From positions 1-57,221 of the forward strand of contig CABZKA010000010.1 of the NCBI GenBank assembly GCA_902526165.1: DNA of 57,221 bases. Direction: 5' to 3'. A model generated the notes under the pieces. The model did no database searches. It saw only the letters and a list, made by a program, of their open reading frames with translations, and was not told where the DNA came from. The stretch comes from an uncultured Bacteroidota bacterium (GTDB lineage: Bacteria > Bacteroidota > Bacteroidia > Flavobacteriales > Flavobacteriaceae). The translations under genes and the position numbers were made by a program. Shown here in pieces: positions 51,681-57,221 of this stretch (its first letter is position 1; every line of letters starts with the position of its first letter).

Positions 51681-53477
51681 TTAATTACAAAACGGATATG
51701 GACAAGATGATGCACTATTACTAGTAGCTCCACTTGTACAGCCTAACTCTCCTGTTGACCATTTTCCATTATCTCCTTTGAATCCCCAAGCACCTGTGTA
51801 TTCCCATCCTTGGCCTGTTCCATCTACATTTGCATCTCCATATGTTTCAATTACACTTCCGTCTTTGAATACCTCAATGGCATCATCACCATTTTGAGAA
51901 CAATAACTGTCGACATACACATAAGTGAATTTGCTGTAACAGCTAGCTCCATAATACTCAGCCATTGCATCAGGGTATCGAGCAATTAGAATTTGCTCCC
52001 CTTCTTTAACAGAAATTGCAGGAAAAGTAAATTCTTGTCCATCAGTTCCTCCACCATTGTTAGCAACACCCATACCATAAATACTAAGATCCGGAATGTC
52101 TCTGTTAATTCTCAAATGATGAGATTTTCCTCTATTACCACTTGTCGTAGCAGAAACATCAAAAAGCATTGCTGTAACACCTTTTAGCTCCAAAGGATTA
52201 CAAAATGGGTATTTCGCGTTATTGGTAGCAACTTGAGCATTATCAACAGCACCATCACCAGCATAAATCCACTCATCTCCCAATTTGTAAGCCCAAGTAT
52301 CTTTATACGACCAATATAAATCATAGTTGCTAGAACCACCTGAAAATGATACTTCTCCAAAAGTTTCTATCACAATACCATCATTAAATAACTCAACTGC
52401 ATCATTACCGTTTCCAGTTATTTTATTAGTTAAAATTACTGTGAAGTCATCATAGCATGATCCAAAATATGATTTAGCTTGTGCTTCATCAGCATCTCTA
52501 AGTACTAATATTTCATCACCTGCATTTGCTGAATTAGCTGGAAAAGTAAATTCTTGTCCATCAGTGCCACCTCCATTGTTAGCTATTCCTAACCCATAAA
52601 TACTAAGGTCAGGAATATCAATTAAAACCCTAAGCTGAATTGCTCTTACACTTCCTCCGTCTGCATTAAAGTCATCTAATTCCATCACACCTTTAAGCTC
52701 TATTGATGGTGGAACATCATTAATATTTATATTTAATTTTTGGTCAACTGACTCGACACAATTAACTAAATTTTCAAGTTCAACAACAAAAGTCTCTGCA
52801 CCTTCAGTATCTCCGTCAGGCAATACATTAACAGTTGCACTCGCAGATAAACTTCCTGCAGGAATAGTAAGACTGGTTTGGTCAATTGAGTAATCAGTAT
52901 CTTTTAATGAATTTCCTGAAAGAGCTAAATCAAAACTAACATCCTTTAATATGCTTTCAGTAATTGTGGCCGTTATTTTAAACTCATCTCCCTCATAATA
53001 TTCAGAAGACTCAGCAGAAATACTAATTACCGGTGGAACAAAAGCCTTGGTTGATACAATTAGCTGATAATCGCTAGTCATCGACTCACTACTTGCTCCA
53101 TACACTCCTGCGGGTATGCTAACAATATAATCTGTCTCATATTGTAATGGTTCAGAAAAACTAATCGTAACATAAGAGTTTGTTGAATCATAACTTAAAC
53201 TATATACAGCAGCTGGTGCAATTGATATTGCAGATTCGAAAGCACTCACATTAAGAGTATGTGAAAATATCAACTGAAATTGACCAACAGGATCAAAATT
53301 AGCAATAGAGCCTGTAACAGCACTACCATTATATTGAACTTGTAAAACACGTAAATCATTTGTTATTGGAAGTCCATCATAGACAGTATCATCTTCACAT
53401 GATGAAACAGAAAATAGTAGAACAAATGCTGCAAGTGTTAAAAATATTATACTGTGGATATTATTTTTCATATTCAT
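51681..53477 (-). CDS. Surface lipoprotein with Calx-beta and duplicated lamin-tail-like domains
   Basis: 598-aa lipoprotein (SVSSCEDD, Cys27). Big_5/Ig-like domain (about 40-145), Calx-beta-like domain (about 150-255, DTEGAETFVVELENL), then two ~170-residue copies of a beta-rich domain (about 258-428 and 429-598). Each copy begins ELKGV, contains DIPDLSIYG-x-G-x-ANN and GGGTDGQEFTFPA, and ends PFCN. The copies look like lamin-tail domains, a guess by pattern. A likely surface binding protein in place of SusE/F; no catalytic residues visible. Second-to-last-but-one in the SusCD operon, 2 bases after the SGNH gene. Confidence 0.72.
   Translation of the reverse strand: MNMKNNIHSIIFLTLAAFVLLFSVSSCEDDTVYDGLPITNDLRVLQVQYNGSAVTGSIANFDPVGQFQLIFSHTLNVSAFESAISIAPAAVYSLSYDSTNSYVTISFSEPLQYETDYIVSIPAGVYGASSESMTSDYQLIVSTKAFVPPVISISAESSEYYEGDEFKITATITESILKDVSFDLALSGNSLKDTDYSIDQTSLTIPAGSLSASATVNVLPDGDTEGAETFVVELENLVNCVESVDQKLNININDVPPSIELKGVMELDDFNADGGSVRAIQLRVLIDIPDLSIYGLGIANNGGGTDGQEFTFPANSANAGDEILVLRDADEAQAKSYFGSCYDDFTVILTNKITGNGNDAVELFNDGIVIETFGEVSFSGGSSNYDLYWSYKDTWAYKLGDEWIYAGDGAVDNAQVATNNAKYPFCNPLELKGVTAMLFDVSATTSGNRGKSHHLRINRDIPDLSIYGMGVANNGGGTDGQEFTFPAISVKEGEQILIARYPDAMAEYYGASCYSKFTYVYVDSYCSQNGDDAIEVFKDGSVIETYGDANVDGTGQGWEYTGAWGFKGDNGKWSTGELGCTSGATSNSASSCPYPFCN
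51684..52707 (-). repeat. Tandem duplication of a lamin-tail-like domain
   Basis: Two copies (about 52195-52707 and 51684-52194) share ELKGV at the start, a nearly identical DIPDLSIYG to QEFTFPA core and a terminal YPFCN. Exact matching ends suggest an in-frame tandem duplication of one whole domain unit, followed by divergence of the middle and late parts. Confidence 0.8.
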
Positions 53478-53479
53478 AT

Positions 53480-54235
53480 TTATTTGATATTAGTTTTAAA
53501 ATCATAATTATCTACTAGCTGTTGTAAAGAACTAGAATTATCGTGATTTAATAATAGAAGATATACTTTTTGACCATTTTTATCTGTACTGGTAATTCTT
53601 CTTGGTATTTTTTTGTAAGTTTTTTCTTTGGTTAAAAATTTAAATAGCAATAATGCATTTAAATATGTTCCATGTTTCGAAGGATGTTTAATGTCATCAT
53701 AAAGATTTATATCACTACTCCATTTTTTAACTTCGTTCCATGCAGGGCCCATGGGAATATATTTTACATTTAGCTCTTCACACATTTTTATATAAGAATT
53801 GGTGATTTCTTGTTGTTTGTATTTTGAACCTCTGTAAGACCATGTAATCATAAAAACAGGCTCAGAATTACTGTTCTTGATTATTTGCGTGATTTTTTTA
53901 CTATCTGAAATAAATTTTGATTCATCTAATGTCGCCAAACTGTGATGATTTAATATGACAAAATCGAATGATTCATTTTCTATTAAATTAATTGTTTCCG
54001 ATTTTGATTTATCTAGGTGATCTGAAATAGTTGAACCACCAATCAATGAATGTTTTGTGTTAATATAATAGTTATCACTGTATTGGGACATCTCATTTAG
54101 AACTAAAGGTAAATTATAGAAATAGGTAAAACTATTTCCCACAAATAACACACTTATAGAGTCTTTAGAAAAGGTGTGGTTTCCAAAGAATAAAAATGGA
54201 ATTAAAAGTATTAATGTTCTTAAAAAAACTTTCAT
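53480..54235 (-). CDS. SGNH/GDSL-like hydrolase of the SusCD operon
   Basis: 251-aa exported SGNH hydrolase (signal peptide about 1-23). Block I: FVGNSFTYFYNLP (Ser35). Block II Gly66 in IGGSTI. Block III Asn96 in ILNHHSL. Block V Asp181 and His184 in DDIKHPSKHG. The order and residues are complete, so it should be active, probably on an ester. It lies 7 bases after susD and 2 bases before the duplicated-domain lipoprotein. Candidate substrates are acetyl or other acyl groups on the operon's polymer. Confidence 0.82.
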   Translation of the reverse strand: MKVFLRTLILLIPFLFFGNHTFSKDSISVLFVGNSFTYFYNLPLVLNEMSQYSDNYYINTKHSLIGGSTISDHLDKSKSETINLIENESFDFVILNHHSLATLDESKFISDSKKITQIIKNSNSEPVFMITWSYRGSKYKQQEITNSYIKMCEELNVKYIPMGPAWNEVKKWSSDINLYDDIKHPSKHGTYLNALLLFKFLTKEKTYKKIPRRITSTDKNGQKVYLLLLNHDNSSSLQQLVDNYDFKTNIK

Positions 54236-54242
54236 CTATATT

Positions 54243-55670
54243 TTACTCATTTACTTTAGTTTTAACAAAAATACCAGGATCCTCAGGGGCATTGGAATTT
54301 GAATTCAATTCATCAGCAGAATAAGGTAATCTTTCTGGAAATGGTGGATTAGGTCCGCCAACCATTACAAATGGAACTGAAATATTTTGATCATCTTTTC
54401 TTAATCGTCTAGCATCATTAAAAGGCATATATGATGTAAATCCTGAAACGTATCTTTCTTCAATAACTTCTCTCAAAAAAGCAACCTTAGGCGTTACAGA
54501 ATCAGGGTTTTCTATTCCTCCAGGATTAAAATCAGACTCTGAAAAACTTATGTAAGATAAAGCTGATGTTGGATAATTACTATTTAAATGACCTCCATTA
54601 CTCATCCATGATCTTACGTCGTTTAAATGTGTGAGACCATCAGACACCGATCCATTTCGAGCTGCACATTCAGCCATGATCAGTTTATTTTCAAAAAAAG
54701 AAATCATATTTTGTCGTTCAAATTGACCAACTATTCCATTGTTTCCACTCCAATTTTCAAGAATTTGGAAATATCCGTGGCGAGATGTTTCATTTGTCTT
54801 TGCGTGGTTTCTACTTAAAGTATTTGAGGGGTCTAAAAGACTCATCAGATAACTTGTCTCTCCATTGGAGCCAATATTTCCTAAATCACCAGCTCTAGAG
54901 CCTTCAAGCATCACCCAAGTCAGATTTTTATCACCTTCGGTTGACTCTGTAGCCCCTCTAGGTATAAATTCCAAATCACCTGATGCAGACGAAATTCCAT
55001 TTTGAGCAGAGGATAGTGCAGAAGAATAATCCTTTAATTGAAGGTATATTCTAGCCTTTAGTGTGTAAGCTGCTTCAATCCATTTATTTTTATCTCCCTC
55101 AAAATAAATATCTTGAGGAATGTTTTGAGATGATGAACTTTGAAGAGTCACTATTGCATCGTCAAGAAGTAATAACACATCATTGAAAACATCAATTTGA
55201 GAATCAAAAACTGGATCAGTAATATCTAAATTTCCTATTTCTTTATACGGTATATCTCCAAAAATTGTAGCTCCAGTACTAATTGCGTGGGCCTCGACAA
55301 CTTGAGCGATACCAACAAGTAACGCATTATCTGAACTATTAATGATATGTCTCATATTAGTTATTACGCCAACATAAATTGCTCTCCAAGTCCCATCAGA
55401 ATCTCCAGTTGAAATATTAAAACCATATTGATTTGCAAAAATTGATGCAAATCCGATCAATTGACCACTATACATTGAGGATACATTACTCAATCTACCA
55501 AGCTGGACTTGTGTGTTTGCTAACTGACCTCCGGTCAAAAATAAAGTTGCCTCGATATCACTGATTACAATATCATTTGGATTATCATTTATACCTTCAT
55601 TTAATTCTTCACATGAGAAGAAAATTAAGAATGTAAAAATTAAAGTTATGTTTAAATATATTTTATTCAT
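54243..55670 (-). CDS. SusD/RagB-family outer-membrane lipoprotein
   Basis: 475-aa SusD-like (SusD-like_2 type) surface lipoprotein capping the SusC channel. Lipobox FFSC (Cys20) followed by acidic EELNEG and GINDNPND. TPR-like helical core: ANTQVQLGRLSNV, IVEAHAISTGATIFGDIPY, KNKWIEAAYTLKARIYLQLKDY. The C-terminal SusD hallmark is EVIEERYVSGFTSYMPFNDARRL. Starts 10 bases after the SusC stop. Together they import an oligomer; the ligand cannot be read from sequence. Confidence 0.9.
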   Translation of the reverse strand: MNKIYLNITLIFTFLIFFSCEELNEGINDNPNDIVISDIEATLFLTGGQLANTQVQLGRLSNVSSMYSGQLIGFASIFANQYGFNISTGDSDGTWRAIYVGVITNMRHIINSSDNALLVGIAQVVEAHAISTGATIFGDIPYKEIGNLDITDPVFDSQIDVFNDVLLLLDDAIVTLQSSSSQNIPQDIYFEGDKNKWIEAAYTLKARIYLQLKDYSSALSSAQNGISSASGDLEFIPRGATESTEGDKNLTWVMLEGSRAGDLGNIGSNGETSYLMSLLDPSNTLSRNHAKTNETSRHGYFQILENWSGNNGIVGQFERQNMISFFENKLIMAECAARNGSVSDGLTHLNDVRSWMSNGGHLNSNYPTSALSYISFSESDFNPGGIENPDSVTPKVAFLREVIEERYVSGFTSYMPFNDARRLRKDDQNISVPFVMVGGPNPPFPERLPYSADELNSNSNAPEDPGIFVKTKVNE

Positions 55671-55680
55671 TTTCTAAAGA

Positions 55681-57221
55681 TTAAAAGTTAAACTTAACAG
55701 ACGTTAAAATTGATTTAGTTTGTGGATTAGTAAAGTATTCGACTCCCATTGCATTTCCAACACCATTCTGATTAATTTCGGGATCAATACCTGGAACTCG
55801 ATTGAAATTCAACAGGTTTCTACCAGTGACAGTAACTTCAATATTGTCCACGAAACTACTGGCACCTAGTGTAGAGGAATCTATTAAATAACTAAGTGAT
55901 AGTTCCCTTACTTTAGTAAATGTAGCATCATAAATATTAAAATTATAAGCTTGGTTATCTCCTAGACCGCCTCCAATTCCTGTTCTGTACCATGTTTCAT
56001 CCAACAAAACAGGACCAGCTCCAAAGTTTTTAATATTTCCTCTTACCGTTGATCCCATCGGAACAACAGATCCAGAGTAATTTACCAAATTTTGATCTAA
56101 TGTTACCATATTAGCTGTTTCCATGGTCATACCCCACCTATTTAAGACATGAAGTGTTCTTGGATTAAATTCTCCTCCACTTGAATGTTCAATAACAGTT
56201 GAGAGTCTAAGTTTTTTATAAGAAAAATTTAAAGTGATTCCTCCTCTCCAATCAGGATTCGGGTCTCCTAAAACAACTAATCCATTAGTTAGAATCGGGA
56301 AACCATTATTATTAAGTATAAAGTCTCCATTATCATCTACTTGTGAACCTCTACCATAAATTACACCTAGAGGATGTCCAACAACTGCAGCAGAATATAC
56401 ATTACCCCCACCAAGATAGATTGATTCTGTTCCGGCTAGGTTTGTTACTATGTTATCGTTTGTTGACCAGTTCAATGAAGCGTCTAAACTCAAATCTTGT
56501 TTATTAATTAAATCAAAACTCATATCAACTTCGAAACCTTTATTTTCCATTGATCCAAAGTTTCCATATTTGGTTGAATAACCTGATGATGGTGCTAAAT
56601 CAACATTTAACAGAATACCATCAATGTCATTTTGGTAATAAGTAAGTGAGAGAGAAAGTTTATTTTCTAAGAATCTTAAATCAGCTCCAATTTCCCATTC
56701 TGTTTTTATCTCGGGCTCTAAATCCGGATTACCAAGATTATTATCAACCCTGTAGCCACCTCCAAAAAGATCAATATCAAGAGGGTTGTTTAAAGTTGAA
56801 TATGAAAAACTTCCTTCAGCTAATGTCTGAAATCTGTGAGCAGATGGCTGAACACCTACTTTACCCCAGGAAGCTCTAAGTTTTCCAAAAGAAAAAGCTG
56901 ATTCACTATTTGATTTTTGGAAATTCCATGCAACATCTGTGGATGGATAGAAGAACGACCCATTGATTGTTGAAGAATTTTCTAAAGCACCTGAAACATT
57001 TAAAAATACACTGTCATAAAAATCAAAATTTAAAACGGCATATCCTCTATTGTATCTTCTGTTCAGTTTAGCAATTTGTAATATTGAAGCCTCAGCTGCT
57101 GTGTTTAATGAAGTTGTTTGTTTTGTAGAGTTTACTAGAAAGCCTGTTATTCTTCCAGTATTTCTTTGATATTTTCTATCACTGTAACTCCAACCAGCAG
57201 TAGCTGTTAAGTTGATATCGG
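55681..57221 (-). CDS. SusC/RagA TonB-linked receptor, 5' end cut by window edge
   Basis: Partial gene: only the C-terminal about 513 residues of the barrel are in the window and the frame stays open to 57221. Reading back past the first in-frame ATG (56550) gives further SusC sequence: GNPDLEPEIKTEWEIGADLR and TYYQNDIDG. That ATG is therefore not the start. The ATG-proximal part contains NFGSMENKGFEVDMSF. The C-terminus shows PGIDPEINQNG, then a final strand ending in VKFNF. Plug domain, signal peptide and true start lie beyond the window. It is the first known gene of the operon with SusD, the SGNH hydrolase, two lipoproteins and the DASS symporter. Confidence 0.9.
   Translation of the reverse strand, partial: DINLTATAGWSYSDRKYQRNTGRITGFLVNSTKQTTSLNTAAEASILQIAKLNRRYNRGYAVLNFDFYDSVFLNVSGALENSSTINGSFFYPSTDVAWNFQKSNSESAFSFGKLRASWGKVGVQPSAHRFQTLAEGSFSYSTLNNPLDIDLFGGGYRVDNNLGNPDLEPEIKTEWEIGADLRFLENKLSLSLTYYQNDIDGILLNVDLAPSSGYSTKYGNFGSMENKGFEVDMSFDLINKQDLSLDASLNWSTNDNIVTNLAGTESIYLGGGNVYSAAVVGHPLGVIYGRGSQVDDNGDFILNNNGFPILTNGLVVLGDPNPDWRGGITLNFSYKKLRLSTVIEHSSGGEFNPRTLHVLNRWGMTMETANMVTLDQNLVNYSGSVVPMGSTVRGNIKNFGAGPVLLDETWYRTGIGGGLGDNQAYNFNIYDATFTKVRELSLSYLIDSSTLGASSFVDNIEVTVTGRNLLNFNRVPGIDPEINQNGVGNAMGVEYFTNPQTKSILTSVKFNF

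Noticed and set aside
56548-56550. ATG as the start of a 289-aa SusC-end protein
   Set aside because: The frame is open upstream and encodes typical SusC sequence to the window edge, so this is an internal Met.

Overview
The window is AT-rich, densely packed DNA from a member of the Bacteroidota, most likely a marine member of the Flavobacteriales. Four signs point there: two giant type IX secretion (T9SS) type B cargo proteins, a PorP/SprF partner protein, a SusC/SusD pair, and many lipoproteins. Starts generally lack a Shine-Dalgarno sequence and sit behind A-rich leaders. TTG and GTG starts recur. No tRNA, rRNA, CRISPR, insertion sequence or phage gene was seen. No gene-free stretch exceeds about 200 bases.

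Layout. 0.1-14 kb: two tandem paralogous surface adhesins (1757 and 2488 aa), then a convergent PorP/SprF gene. 14-17.7 kb: an S1 sulfatase lipoprotein, a possible unlisted 31-aa membrane peptide, a YdjC/ChbG-type deacetylase coupled to an SGNH esterase, and a small conserved protein with its own terminator. 17.7-27.6 kb: mixed housekeeping and stress genes, namely two glycosyltransferase-like proteins, a YkuK-family protein, PhoD, a Kazal lipoprotein, an EEP nuclease/phosphatase, an inositol monophosphatase-like protein, a DASH photolyase/cryptochrome, an AlkA-type glycosylase and an HDAC-like deacetylase. 27.7-35.2 kb: an eight-gene same-strand run of oligopeptidase B, MlrC-like protein, OsmC, cupin, an SDR lacking its catalytic residues, then ABC ATPase, FtsX-type permease with a His/Asp repeat loop, and a DUF3299-like protein. 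35.2-48.8 kb: aldose epimerase, M1 peptidase, a TonB receptor with an HMA metal-binding protein, a Cys/Met-metabolism PLP enzyme with a CE1-like esterase, a DPP-IV-like peptidase behind a Na+/solute symporter, an NTF2-like lipoprotein and a PepSY protein. 48.8-57.2 kb: a minus-strand operon SusC (cut by the window edge) - SusD - SGNH hydrolase - duplicated-domain lipoprotein - alpha/beta hydrolase - SLC13/DASS symporter.

How it fits together. The gene set suits a bacterium that scavenges polymers, peptides, esters and metals in sunlit water: outer-membrane TonB uptake, surface esterases and peptidases, sodium-driven symporters, and light-dependent DNA repair. The most interesting systems are (1) the SusCD locus with no glycoside hydrolase but two predicted serine esterases and a dicarboxylate-type symporter, suggesting an ester-linked substrate; (2) the ABC/FtsX/DUF3299 operon whose permease carries a tandem His-Asp loop, suggesting zinc or another metal; and (3) a C-type lectin domain inserted inside an Ig-like domain of the larger adhesin. 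All functions are inferred from motifs read by eye; no database search was run.
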